Source: Acidobacteriota bacterium (lineage in GTDB: Bacteria > Acidobacteriota > Terriglobia > Acidiferrales > UBA7541). Taken from it: a stretch of 64,000 bases of DNA. The notes under the pieces were generated by a model. It ran no database searches. It was not told the DNA's origin and saw nothing but the letters and a program-made list of their open reading frames with translations. The translations under genes were made by a program, and so were the position numbers. Every line of letters begins with the position of its first letter. Positions within the stretch are counted from its first letter, which is position 1. Shown one piece after another: positions 48,140 through 58,133 of the stretch. The DNA lies in assembly GCA_003223215.1 (NCBI GenBank), contig QHYH01000080.1, positions 115,861 through 179,860 on the forward strand, in the 5' to 3' direction.

Positions 48140-48247
48140 GAAGCGCTCGTGGCGATGATACATCGTCAGGCATTCTTCATCGTTTCGTACTTTGCACAAA
48201 TCCAAATCCCTCGGAGCAGGACTGTCTGATAAGCCAGGAGGTCAAAA

Positions 48248-48772
48248 ATGACAAAGACCGATGCAGCTGAATTGCATCTGCGCGAAAGAAACGCTCTCGA
48301 AAGGCCGACCGATCTCGATCGGAAAGGCGTCAGCGAAATATCGAGCAGCCTGTGTCGATTACTCGCCGATGTTTTCGCGCTTTACGTGAAGACCAAGAAT
48401 TTTCACTGGCACATGAGCGGCCAGCACTTTCGCGATTACCACCTACTGCTCGACGAGCACTCGGACCAAATCGTCGCCATGACGGGCGACATCGCGGAGC
48501 GGGCACGCAAGGTTGGCGGAACCACAATTCGTTCGATTAGAGACATTGCTGACCATCAACGTCTGAAAGACAATGACGAGGAACTGGTCACTCCCGGAGA
48601 CATGCTTGCGGAGCTTTGTGCCGACAACCAGCGCTTAACGCGATTCCTGCGCTCCGCCCACGAACTCTGCGAACGCCACCACGACATTGCTACGGCAAGT
48701 TTGATTGAAACCTGGATTGACCAAGCCGAACGGAGAACATGGTTCCTGGCAGAGACAGCGCGCACCCTCTGA
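48248..48772 (+). CDS. Dps-family ferritin-like protein (copy 2)
   Basis: 174 residues with AGGAGG before the ATG. The ferroxidase signature KTKNFHWHMSGQHFRDYH and LLDEHSDQ is intact. It matches copy 1 (20527-21048) along the whole length with roughly two residues in three identical by eye. Here it stands directly before a multicopper oxidase, suggesting a role in metal or oxidative stress at this locus. Confidence 0.93.
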   Translation: MTKTDAAELHLRERNALERPTDLDRKGVSEISSSLCRLLADVFALYVKTKNFHWHMSGQHFRDYHLLLDEHSDQIVAMTGDIAERARKVGGTTIRSIRDIADHQRLKDNDEELVTPGDMLAELCADNQRLTRFLRSAHELCERHHDIATASLIETWIDQAERRTWFLAETARTL

Positions 48773-48806
48773 TGGGAGCGGCTCCCATCGGACTCTGGAA
48801 TGACCT

Positions 48807-50294
48807 ATGTCACGCATTGCACCGACTATACGCATCGCCATTCTCGCCATTGTGGCAGCCGCAGTTTTCTGCTCAGCTCAACTGAAGGGGAAGCCCCCAG
48901 GCCTGCTTTCGAATCCGCCGGAACTTCGCGCGAAACACCATACACTTTCCTTAACCTTGCACGCAGGCATTGCAAGTGATGGAAGGAACTCCTTCTACTT
49001 CAACGGCCAGCCAAACGCTCCAACCCTACGGCTGTCGCAGGGAGACCAACTGAAGATCACCTACGTCAACGATCTCCCGATCAAGGCAAAAGAGAGTTGC
49101 GCGATGACTCCGTGCATGGACATGACGAATTTGCATTTTCACGGCCTAACGGTCTCTCCCGACGCTCCCCAGGATGACGTCTTGGACATGATGGCCATGC
49201 CCGGACAAGCACTCCGCTACACCGTAGAGATTCCGAAAGACCACCCGCCTGGCTTGTATTGGTACCACACCCACCCTCACGGAGAGAGCCACCGGCAAGT
49301 TCTTGACGGCATGTCCGGAGCGATCGTGATCGAAGGAATGGAGTCTTATTTTCCGCCCCTAGCCGGCCTGCCGGAGCGCGTCTTGGTTGTGCGCGGGCGT
49401 TCCATCGGCAACGACCCTGTGTCTGCCGATTTGAAGCATCGCGTTGAACTCAGTTCGGATATTTGCGGAGCGGAGCCAGAGACGCCAGAAGAGATCTTCA
49501 CGTTGAACGGATGGGTGCGGCCTCAAATTGAAATCGCTACCGGTGAGCGCCAGTTTTGGCGTCTTGTGAATGCTTCCGCGGATCGCTATCTCGACCTTCA
49601 GCTTGAGGGTCAAACGTTCGAAATCGTTGCCATGGACGGGATGCCTATCGCCCTGCACGATTTGAATCATCGAACGCGGAGTGCCGATCACGTCTTATTG
49701 CCGCCGGCAGGCAGGCTGGAGGCCATTGTCACTGGTCCAGCGGCAGACACGCCCAGGCGTCTGGTCTCACGGTGCGTCGATACCGGGCCAGACGGCGATC
49801 CGAATCCGGCGATGGTATTAGCCGACATCGTTCCGCAACCAGCGGCAAAGTCATTGTCAAAAGTATCGGAGAGCTCGCGCAAACCTGATCTCAAGACGTT
49901 GGACCTAGCCGCGGAAGAGAAAGTGCCTCCTCGATTCATCGTGACATTCACCGAAGACAAGAAGGGCTTTTACATCAATGGAGACAAATTCACGCCAGAC
50001 GCCGCTCCGATGGTGCGCGCAAAAATTGGGACGCTTCAGCATTGGAGGATTGTCAATGCAACAGGGGAACTGCATCCCATGCACATTCATCAAGTCCACT
50101 TCCTGCCGTACGCAGAAAACGACCGACCAATTGCCGAACCTGTGTGGCTGGACACAGTGAATGTTCCATACCGCGGTTCCGTCGACGTCATTATGGATTT
50201 TACCGATCCGGTCATCAAGGGCATGTCGGTCTTTCACTGCCATCTCCTCAATCACGAAGACAAGGGGATGATGGCGAAGATTCTCTTTCAATGA
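48807..50294 (+). CDS. Multicopper oxidase (laccase-like)
   Basis: 495 residues with a signal segment (about 8-28). All four copper-binding clusters are present: NLHFHG (about 107), WYHTHPHG (about 150), HPMHIHQVHF (about 423) and FHCHLLNHEDKGMM (about 475, with the axial Met). It is a periplasmic three-domain laccase or CueO-like oxidase that could oxidise Cu(I) or phenolics. The next gene starts within its stop codon (ATGA). Confidence 0.95.
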   Translation: MSRIAPTIRIAILAIVAAAVFCSAQLKGKPPGLLSNPPELRAKHHTLSLTLHAGIASDGRNSFYFNGQPNAPTLRLSQGDQLKITYVNDLPIKAKESCAMTPCMDMTNLHFHGLTVSPDAPQDDVLDMMAMPGQALRYTVEIPKDHPPGLYWYHTHPHGESHRQVLDGMSGAIVIEGMESYFPPLAGLPERVLVVRGRSIGNDPVSADLKHRVELSSDICGAEPETPEEIFTLNGWVRPQIEIATGERQFWRLVNASADRYLDLQLEGQTFEIVAMDGMPIALHDLNHRTRSADHVLLPPAGRLEAIVTGPAADTPRRLVSRCVDTGPDGDPNPAMVLADIVPQPAAKSLSKVSESSRKPDLKTLDLAAEEKVPPRFIVTFTEDKKGFYINGDKFTPDAAPMVRAKIGTLQHWRIVNATGELHPMHIHQVHFLPYAENDRPIAEPVWLDTVNVPYRGSVDVIMDFTDPVIKGMSVFHCHLLNHEDKGMMAKILFQ

Positions 50295-51517
50295 ATGACC
50301 TGGTACATTTTGCGGTCGGAGAATCGAAGCCCGCCGAGTCGCACGGTCTTCGCAAGTGGGTTCCGCTGGTGTCCTTTCTGCGGAAAGATGTTGCCTCCAA
50401 GGGACCAGCGTGGCCGCCACTTCTATTGGTCTTGGGGGCCATCGGCGCGGTCGCGTATGCCGACCATCTCGTTGTCTCGATTTCGCTCGTCTACCTGTAC
50501 ATCCTCCCTCTCGCCGTCGGTGCTATTTTTCTGCGCAAGGAGGTCAGCTACAGCCTCATCGTCATTTGCATCTTGCTCCATGATTCTTATTCCCAGCGGC
50601 CTATTCACCCCGCGTTACGAATCTTCCACAATCTCTCCGCGATGTTGTGTTTCGCCTGTGTTGTTTACTTCATTCAACGTTATATGGAGCAGAAGGAAGC
50701 GCTTGACAAAAACGTTCAGCAGCAGCGTGACGACCTCCTCAAGGACGTAGAGTTGGCCGCGCAAGTCCAGCGGCTGTTTCTCCCCGTAAGTGAGCCAGTG
50801 ATTGATGGACTCGAGATAGCCGGGATGATGCATCCGGCTCGAAGCGTAGGTGGCGATTACTACGACTACATTCCCATCAACGCGCACACCATTCAGGTCG
50901 TGATTGCCGACGTAGCCGGGAAAGGTGTTCCAGCCGCCCTGTTAATGTCCGCGACGGCGGCAGCCATGCGGCTTGAAGCGAATCGTGATCGAAACATGCT
51001 GGCACAAGTGGAAAGGTTGAATACCCAGATCGGCGCCGTGTCGGATCCCGAGCGGTACGTGACCTTGCTTGCTACGGAAATCGACACGCACAAACGAATC
51101 ATCCGTTACGTGAACTGTGGCCACAATCCCGCGCTTCTGTTTCGAGCAAAGACAGGCGCGCTCATGCGAATGGACTCTTCTTGCCCACCCATCGGACTAT
51201 CTCCAGACGAAATTTGCGAACTGGCCTCGGCTGACCTTGCCAGCGGCGACGTGGTGGTTTTCTATACAGATGGTGTCACTGAGGCAGAGAACCGGCTTGG
51301 CGAAGAATTCGGCCTAGAGCGCCTTTCCACTGTAGTGCGAGATGGTTCTTCTTCACTGTCCGCGCAAGAACTCACAACCAAAATCTTTAACAGCGCGGCA
51401 GACTTCTGCAGCGACGTAGGTTTCCATGATGACGTCACTATTGTCGTTGTTAAATGCCACCTCGACAGCTCCCCCGGCCGTGGGCGCTTAACTCCATCCA
51501 CCAGAGAAACGTCTTAG
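50291..51517 (+). CDS. Membrane-anchored SpoIIE/RsbU-type serine phosphatase
   Basis: 408 residues. Three to four helices occupy the first 130 residues, a coiled coil follows (EQKEALDKNVQQQRDDLL), then a PP2C-type SpoIIE domain with SVGGDYYDY, VIADVAGKGVPAALLM, FYTDGVTEAEN and the metal-binding FHDDVTIVVVK. Such proteins dephosphorylate STAS anti-anti-sigma partners; none is encoded nearby. The ATG at 50291 overlaps the stop of the multicopper oxidase, an unusual pairing that hints at co-regulation. Confidence 0.92.
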   Translation: MNDLVHFAVGESKPAESHGLRKWVPLVSFLRKDVASKGPAWPPLLLVLGAIGAVAYADHLVVSISLVYLYILPLAVGAIFLRKEVSYSLIVICILLHDSYSQRPIHPALRIFHNLSAMLCFACVVYFIQRYMEQKEALDKNVQQQRDDLLKDVELAAQVQRLFLPVSEPVIDGLEIAGMMHPARSVGGDYYDYIPINAHTIQVVIADVAGKGVPAALLMSATAAAMRLEANRDRNMLAQVERLNTQIGAVSDPERYVTLLATEIDTHKRIIRYVNCGHNPALLFRAKTGALMRMDSSCPPIGLSPDEICELASADLASGDVVVFYTDGVTEAENRLGEEFGLERLSTVVRDGSSSLSAQELTTKIFNSAADFCSDVGFHDDVTIVVVKCHLDSSPGRGRLTPSTRETS

Positions 51518-51820
51518 TTGTAGTTAGAGCTGGACCTCCACATTCGTTCTTCCCGCGCCGTGCGGCCGATTTCCAGCTCGGAAGACACGCTGTCGGCGTG
51601 TTGGCAGCCGTCCAATATGCTGGACTCTTCGCCCTTCGTCATCCGCCACCGTATCTCCGACTCCCGTTCTAAACGCCTCTGTTTTCAAACACTTCCTGAA
51701 ACTCGCGCTCACTCTTCACATTGGCATCCGGGCTGCATCTCTAGGGCTAGAACCAAGAAAAACTTCTCGCGGGAAATCGCATACGGTTATTGCAGTTCGG
51801 CCAAGCCAGGAGGGTGAATT
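51518..51820 (+). other. Intergenic region before the second efflux operon
   Basis: 303 bases with no supported gene. The ribosome site AGGAGGG at about 51808-51814 belongs to the RND gene. No clear promoter or regulator site found. Confidence 0.5.
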
Positions 51821-54800
51821 ATGTGGATTGTCAGATTGGCGCTGAGGCGGCCATATACATTTGTGGTGATGTCGATACTCATCGTAATTATGGGGACGCT
51901 GGCAATTCTCCGCACCCCAACGGACATTTTCCCGAACATCAACATTCCTGTGGTCAGCATCATCTGGAACTATAACGGCCTCGTGCCTGAGGACATGGCC
52001 GACCGGGTCGTTAGCATCACGGAGCGAGCGCTTACCACCACCGTTGATAATATCGAGCATATCGAATCGCAGTCGCTATATGGAATTGCCGTTGTCAAAG
52101 TGTTCCTGCAGCCGACCGCGAACATCCAACAAGGCATTGCGCAAATTACGGCGGTTTCCCAGACCCAGCTCAGGCAGTTGCCGGCGGGAACGACGCCGCC
52201 GCTGATCCTTGCTTATAGTGCATCGAGTGTGCCGGTTCTTCAGTTAGCCCTCTCAGGGCAAAACCTGTCGGAGCAAGAACTCAACGACTATGGCCTAAAT
52301 TTTATTCGGACACAGCTCATCACTGTGCCTGGCGCATCGGTGCCCTATCCTTATGGCGGCAAACAACGCCAAGTGCAGGTGGATCTGAATACCACCGCGT
52401 TGCAATCGAAGGGACTATCCGCGCTGGACGTAGTCAATGCGATCAGCGTTCAAAATCTAATCCTGCCCACAGGAACGTCTAAAATCGGGTCCAAGGAATA
52501 TGATGTTTCCATTCTCAACGCCGCACCGCAGACAATTGCCGACCTGAACCGAATCCCGATCAAGACGATTGGTGGTACTACGATCTACATCAAAGACGTC
52601 GCCTGGGTGCGCGATGGCTTTCCACCGCAGACGAATATCGTGCGCGTCAACGGGCAGCGTTCCGTGTTGCTGACCATCCAAAAGGCGGGCAATGCGTCAA
52701 CCCTGAGCGTGATCGACGGCATCAAGGCTCTTCTGCCTCAAATTAAGACCACGGTTCCACCGCAGCTCGATATAGCACCCCTGGCGGATCAATCCATCTT
52801 TGTCCGAGGCGCGATCAGCGGTGTGGTCCGGGAAACGCTGATTGCCGCATGCCTGACCGCTTTCATGATTCTCGTTTTTCTAGGCAGTTGGCGAAGCACC
52901 GTTATCATCGCGACCTCCATCCCCCTGGCAATTCTCACCTCCATCATTGTCCTAAGCGCGATCGGACAAACGATCAATATCATGACGCTCGGCGGGCTCG
53001 CCCTTGCCGTCGGCATCCTGGTGGACGACGCGACGGTGGAGGTCGAGAACATCAACCGCAACCGCGAGGCGGAACCAAAGAAAGACATGGATGAAATTGT
53101 CCTCGACAGCGCGTCGCAAATCGCGACACCAGCGTTCGTGTCCACTCTGTCGATCTGCATCGTGTTTGCTCCGATGTTCTTGCTGTCGGGCGTCGCCCGG
53201 TATCTCTTTGTGCCGCTCGCCGAAGCCGTGGTTTTCGCTATGCTGGCCTCGTACCTGCTTTCCCGGACCATCGTTCCCACCATGGCCAAGTATTTGCTGC
53301 GGGAAGATAAACACGAAGCCGGCGCCGCAAGCCGCAATCCGCTCGTTCGACTTCAGAAGCGTTTTGAAGAGGCCTTCGAGAGATTTCGTCACAGCTATCG
53401 CGGCCTGCTGGAGATTTGCCTCCGCCACCGCAGCGCTTTCCTGATTGCGTTCTTCGCGAGCTGCCTGGGCTCTCTCGCGATTCTGATTCCTTGGCTCGGC
53501 CGGGATTTCTTTCCCAGCGTCGACAGCGGCTCTTTCAAGCTGCATCTGCGTGCGCCCACGGGAATGCGCATCGAGGAAACCGCCAATCTTTGCGATCTGG
53601 TCGAGCAGTCGATCCGTCACCAGATTCCCGCCGGCGAGGTCCAAAGCGTCATTGACAACATAGGCTTGCCCTACAGCGGCATCAATCTCTCTTATAGCAA
53701 TTCGGCTCCGGTCGGCTCATCGGATGCCGACATCCTGGTGACTCTTTCCGCCAAGCACCATCCCACGGATGACTACATTCATCAGCTTCGTCTGAAACTC
53801 CCAAAGCAGTTTCCAGGCGTGAGCTTCGCCTTCTTGCCTGCCGACATGACCAGCCAAATCCTAAATTTTGGCCTGCCGGCTCCCATCGATGTGCAGGTTG
53901 TGGGAAACGACCTGGAGGGAAACCAGCGCTATGCCGATGCGCTGCTAAGCAAGTTGAAAGATGTCACTGGAACGGCAGATTTGCGGATCCAGCAACCCTT
54001 TGATGAGCCTTATCTTCGCATGAGGATCGAACGTACGAAAGCGGAAGAGCTCGGATTTTCGGCCCACGATATTGCACAGAATCTTCTGGTGTCACTGAGC
54101 GGTAGCTTCCAAACTTCGCCCACGTTTTGGGTGGACCCAAAGAACCGTGTCAGCTACTTCATCGCCACGCAATCGCCGCAATATCACACCAACACCCTGC
54201 AGGATCTTGAGAACATCCCGATAACAGGCACAGACCCAACGGCTCCTCCTTCGCTCCTGGCCAGCTTGGTATCGACGGAACGAGGCGCCGGAATGGCGGT
54301 CGTCTCTCATTACAATGTGGCGCCGGTGATTGACATCTTTGGTGCTGTCACTGGACGCGACCTGGGTGGTGTGGCCGGAGACATCAATAAAATCATTGAC
54401 GCTACTCGCCGGCAATTGCCGCGCGGTTCGCGCGTCGTTGTCCGCGGGCAGGTTCAGACGATGCAGGCATCCTACGTCGGTCTTCTGAGCGGACTAGTGT
54501 TCTCGATCGGGCTGGTATACCTGCTGATCGTGGTGAATTTTCAGTCCTGGCTGGATCCGTTCATCATGATTTCCGCGCTGCCTGCGGCACTCGCCGGCAT
54601 TGCGTGGTTTTTGTTTATAACGCACACCACCCTAAGCGTGCCCGCACTCATGGGGGCCATCATGTGCATGGGCGTGGCCACCTCCAACAGCATCCTGGTC
54701 GTGAGCTTTGCCACGGAAAAAATGCAGGCAGGAAGTGATTCCCTTAGCGCCGCACTTGAGGCAGGTTTCACGCGATTTCGGCCCGTCCTGATGACTGCTC

Positions 54801-54994
54801 TGGCCATGATCATTGGCATGGTGCCAATGGCCCTCGGACTGGGGGATGGCGGCGAACAAAACGCACCTCTTGGCCGAGCAGTCATAGGCGGCTTGATTTT
54901 CGCTACGGTTTCGACACTGTTCTTTGTCCCGGCATTTTTCAGCGTTCTGCAGGGTTCACGCACCTATCCGGCACAAACAGCAAATCAGAATTAG
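51821..54994 (+). CDS. RND-family efflux transporter, variant with altered helix-10 motif
   Basis: 1057 residues with two-fold RND topology. The start MWIVRLALRRPYTFVVMSIL has AGGAGGG upstream. The helix-4 motif is AVGILVDDATVEVENINRN, keeping both Asp. In helix 10, where HAE1 pumps have [11 protein letters not shown] with a Lys of the proton relay, this protein has GVATSNSILVVSF with no Lys. It therefore belongs to a divergent subgroup of RND exporters rather than being an AcrB orthologue. It is first in an RND-MFP-OMF operon. Confidence 0.93.
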   Translation: MWIVRLALRRPYTFVVMSILIVIMGTLAILRTPTDIFPNINIPVVSIIWNYNGLVPEDMADRVVSITERALTTTVDNIEHIESQSLYGIAVVKVFLQPTANIQQGIAQITAVSQTQLRQLPAGTTPPLILAYSASSVPVLQLALSGQNLSEQELNDYGLNFIRTQLITVPGASVPYPYGGKQRQVQVDLNTTALQSKGLSALDVVNAISVQNLILPTGTSKIGSKEYDVSILNAAPQTIADLNRIPIKTIGGTTIYIKDVAWVRDGFPPQTNIVRVNGQRSVLLTIQKAGNASTLSVIDGIKALLPQIKTTVPPQLDIAPLADQSIFVRGAISGVVRETLIAACLTAFMILVFLGSWRSTVIIATSIPLAILTSIIVLSAIGQTINIMTLGGLALAVGILVDDATVEVENINRNREAEPKKDMDEIVLDSASQIATPAFVSTLSICIVFAPMFLLSGVARYLFVPLAEAVVFAMLASYLLSRTIVPTMAKYLLREDKHEAGAASRNPLVRLQKRFEEAFERFRHSYRGLLEICLRHRSAFLIAFFASCLGSLAILIPWLGRDFFPSVDSGSFKLHLRAPTGMRIEETANLCDLVEQSIRHQIPAGEVQSVIDNIGLPYSGINLSYSNSAPVGSSDADILVTLSAKHHPTDDYIHQLRLKLPKQFPGVSFAFLPADMTSQILNFGLPAPIDVQVVGNDLEGNQRYADALLSKLKDVTGTADLRIQQPFDEPYLRMRIERTKAEELGFSAHDIAQNLLVSLSGSFQTSPTFWVDPKNRVSYFIATQSPQYHTNTLQDLENIPITGTDPTAPPSLLASLVSTERGAGMAVVSHYNVAPVIDIFGAVTGRDLGGVAGDINKIIDATRRQLPRGSRVVVRGQVQTMQASYVGLLSGLVFSIGLVYLLIVVNFQSWLDPFIMISALPAALAGIAWFLFITHTTLSVPALMGAIMCMGVATSNSILVVSFATEKMQAGSDSLSAALEAGFTRFRPVLMTALAMIIGMVPMALGLGDGGEQNAPLGRAVIGGLIFATVSTLFFVPAFFSVLQGSRTYPAQTANQN

Positions 54995-55017
54995 GCATAA
55001 AGCTATGTGGAGTCCCT

Positions 55018-56238
55018 ATGTCGCAAGAACCTGAAGAGAGAAAACAAATTGCGGGGCAAACGCTTCCATCGAACGATGTGGGGCGACAACAGCGTCCGCG
55101 AAGACGATGGTTGAGCCTGGCGATTGCGTTGATCGCCGTCGCCGCCCTGCTGGTTTCGGGCATCTGGTCCCGTGTCAGAGCCCGCACAACGCTGAAGGCG
55201 GAAACGGCGCAAGTGGCCCTCACTGCAGTATCGGTTGTTTCGCCAAAACAAGCTGCGCCCGCCCAGGAGATCATCCTTCCTGGAAATGTACAACCATTCA
55301 TCACCGCGCCAATTTATGCCCGCACCAACGGATACTTGAAAAGGTGGTACGTCGATATTGGAGCGCGTGTCAAGCAAGGTCAACTGCTGGCTGTCATCGA
55401 GACTCCGGAAGTCGATCAACAACTCCAGCAGGCCCGGAGCAACCTGGCAACCGCGAAGGCAAATCTCGAACTCGCGTCAGTCACCAGAACCCGGTATCTG
55501 GGACTTCTGAAAAGCAACGCTGTCTCCCAGCAGGACGCCGATAATGCCGTCGGTGCTTACAATGCGAACAAAGCCATTGTCGAGGCAGACCAGGCAGCCG
55601 TAGACCAGTACACGGCACTGGTGTCCTTTGAAAAAATTTACGCTCCGTTCGACGGCATCATCACCGCGCGAAATACGGATATCGGCGATCTGATCAACTC
55701 CGGCAGCGGGAACGGAGTGAAAACCGATCTCTTTCACATCGCGCAACCTGGAAAGCTGCGTGTTTATGTAAACGTCCCGGAAGAATACTCGCGAGGAGTC
55801 AAAGCCGGTACGACCGCGGATCTCAGTCTGGCTGAGTTTCCAGGCAGCACATTTCGCGGAACACTGGTCCGCACTGCCGATGCTATCACGGTGACAACCC
55901 GCACTCTGCTGGTAGAAATCGATGTGGACAATCCTACCGGCACGCTGCTCACCGGTTCGTATGCCGAGGTCCACTTGGCTGTCCCGGCGCAGAGCTCCAC
56001 CTTGCTGCTTCCCGTCAATACCCTGCTATTCCGCTCAGAGGGCTTACGTGTGGGGGTTGTGAAGGATGGAAAAGTTACGCTCACTGCCGTGACTCCTGGA
56101 CACGATTTCGGCAATCAGATCGAGATCGTCGCCGGCCTAAAGACGGACGATCAAGTCATTATCAATCCGCCCGACTCTCTCATTACGGGACAACAGGTCC
56201 AAATCGTTCAGGCAACACTGCCCGGGGATATAAAGTGA
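55018..56238 (+). CDS. RND membrane-fusion protein (HlyD/AcrA-like)
   Basis: 406 residues with one membrane anchor (about 35-55), the lipoyl-type motif APIYARTNGYLKRWYVDIG with ARVKQGQLLAVIETPEVDQQ, a Gln/Ala-rich hairpin and beta-barrel domain. GGAG precedes the ATG. It follows its RND transporter and its stop overlaps the GTG of the outer-membrane gene. Confidence 0.93.
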   Translation: MSQEPEERKQIAGQTLPSNDVGRQQRPRRRWLSLAIALIAVAALLVSGIWSRVRARTTLKAETAQVALTAVSVVSPKQAAPAQEIILPGNVQPFITAPIYARTNGYLKRWYVDIGARVKQGQLLAVIETPEVDQQLQQARSNLATAKANLELASVTRTRYLGLLKSNAVSQQDADNAVGAYNANKAIVEADQAAVDQYTALVSFEKIYAPFDGIITARNTDIGDLINSGSGNGVKTDLFHIAQPGKLRVYVNVPEEYSRGVKAGTTADLSLAEFPGSTFRGTLVRTADAITVTTRTLLVEIDVDNPTGTLLTGSYAEVHLAVPAQSSTLLLPVNTLLFRSEGLRVGVVKDGKVTLTAVTPGHDFGNQIEIVAGLKTDDQVIINPPDSLITGQQVQIVQATLPGDIK

Positions 56239-57740
56239 AACGCGCTCGAAAACCTCTCTGGTTCGCGCGCCCGCGCCAAACCCCTTGTCTGATGGTTCTG
56301 CTCGCTATAGCTGCGTTCCAGTTGACCGGATGCGCCGTTGGACCAAAGTACCACACTCCTACCGTGCAAACTCCCGCCGCTTACAAAGAGGTAGGAGGCT
56401 GGAAGCCCGCTCAACCCAATGACCAAAATCTTGGCGGCACGTGGTGGACGATCTTTCAGGATCCGCAGCTTGATGCCCTGGAGCTGCAGGTCGATGTTTC
56501 GAATCAAAATTTGAAGGCCGCAGAAGCGCAGTATCGGCAAGCGCGAGCGGTCCTGCGTTACTACCGCGCCGACTACTACCCTACCGGGACCGTCGGCGTG
56601 TCAGCCACGCGAACGCGGGTCTCCGCTCACCGCCCGCCCCCAAATTCGATCTTTGATGGCATCACGTACAACGACTTTGCTCTGCCCGTCGATTTTTCCT
56701 ATCAAGCCGACGTCTGGGGACGAGTTCGGCGCAACGTCGAGTCTTATCGAGAGCAAGCCCAAGCCAGTGCCGCAGACCTGGCTACCGTCAATCTCAGCAT
56801 GCACGCGGAACTAGCCATTGACTACTTTCTCGCTCGCAGCCTCGACGCCGAGGAACAGCTTCTGAATTCAACCGTGAAGCAATATGAACAAGCACTGGAA
56901 TTAATCGAGAGCCGGTTTGCAGGAGGCATTGCTTCCGAGGTCGAGGTCCAGCAGGCCAGAACTCAACTTGAATCGACTCGCGCACAAGCCATCGACATTG
57001 GAGTTGCCCGCGCCCAGTTCGAACACGCAGTCGCCATCCTCATCGGCAAACCTCCCGCTGACTTTACTCTGCCTCCCCTGCCACTCACTTCGCCTCCTCC
57101 AGATATTCCCGTGAGCATGCCTTCGGAACTCTTGGAACGACGCCCGGATATCGCCGCCGCGGAGCGGCGAGTCGCATCCGCAAACGCCCAGATCGGCGTC
57201 GCAAAAGCAGCCTACTATCCGCTCATCAACTTGGCCGCCGCGGGAGGATTTGAGAGTTCCAGCATCACCACTCTGCTTAGTGGGCCGAGCGGCTTTTGGG
57301 CTCTTGGAGCTTCTGCTTTGGCGACTGTCTTCGACGCGGGAAGGCGCCGCGCTGCCTCGGACCAAGCCATCGCTGCCTACGATCAAACTGTCGCCAATTA
57401 TCGCGAAACCGTGCTAGCCGGTTTTCAGCAAGTTGAGGACAACGTAGCGGCATTGCGGATCCTCGAGCACGAAGCTCAGGTTCAGCAAAAAGCTGTCGAT
57501 GCCGCCCAGAAATACCTGGAACTCGCCATCACGCGCTACCGAGGCGGCGTCACTAGCTATCTCGAAGTGACGACCGCTCAGAGCGCCGCTCTTTCCGACG
57601 AAGTAACGGCAGTGAATATTCTTGGCCGCCGCATGGTGAGCGCCGTGGGCCTCATCCAAGCTCTCGGCGGGAGCTGGGATCGCTCCGCCTTGCCAGCGCG
57701 CCCTGAATGCTGCGGCAAACTGGCCAGCACTTCAAGGTAA
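56235..57740 (+). CDS. Outer-membrane efflux lipoprotein, NodT/OprM family (copy 2)
   Basis: 501 residues. The lipobox QLTGC and GPKYHTP opening, then two OEP repeats with LLERRPDIAAAERRVASANA and RGGVTSYLEVTTAQS. GTG at 56235 overlaps the stop of the fusion-protein gene (GTGA). Last gene of the second pump operon. Confidence 0.92.
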   Translation: MKRARKPLWFARPRQTPCLMVLLAIAAFQLTGCAVGPKYHTPTVQTPAAYKEVGGWKPAQPNDQNLGGTWWTIFQDPQLDALELQVDVSNQNLKAAEAQYRQARAVLRYYRADYYPTGTVGVSATRTRVSAHRPPPNSIFDGITYNDFALPVDFSYQADVWGRVRRNVESYREQAQASAADLATVNLSMHAELAIDYFLARSLDAEEQLLNSTVKQYEQALELIESRFAGGIASEVEVQQARTQLESTRAQAIDIGVARAQFEHAVAILIGKPPADFTLPPLPLTSPPPDIPVSMPSELLERRPDIAAAERRVASANAQIGVAKAAYYPLINLAAAGGFESSSITTLLSGPSGFWALGASALATVFDAGRRRAASDQAIAAYDQTVANYRETVLAGFQQVEDNVAALRILEHEAQVQQKAVDAAQKYLELAITRYRGGVTSYLEVTTAQSAALSDEVTAVNILGRRMVSAVGLIQALGGSWDRSALPARPECCGKLASTSR

Positions 57741-58133
57741 CACTGCCGCACCTTTCGCCGTTATGGGATTCCACTTGAGAGCGCCTTCTCGTCTATTTCT
57801 CGTTCACCTTTGCGCCACGATTCTGACATCACTTCCAAGATGCCGGACGCGTAGCGGCAGAGCTGCTTTTTGAAAAAGAGCCCAACCGGCTTAACTCATT
57901 GCAAATGTTTCATTTCCGGGAGATCGACTCTCACCCGGTTTGGTATGAAGAATGCTTGCCTATATCTCGGGCGAAAATTCCGCGACGTACGAACTTTGAA
58001 GCAAATACAATCGGCAAAAACGAAACGAGGAGTTGCTGCCGGATCTTTGTTCGTTTGCATCTCTTTTTTCTTTCTGAGGACTTAAACGTATAATTGATAA
58101 TTGAAAACCACTGGTCCATTTGCCATTCGCCCG
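57741..58133. other. Intergenic region between convergent genes
   Basis: 393 bases between two convergent genes. The plus-strand frame 57870-58085 and its relatives have no recognisable product. No clear hairpin with a T run was identified. Confidence 0.5.
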
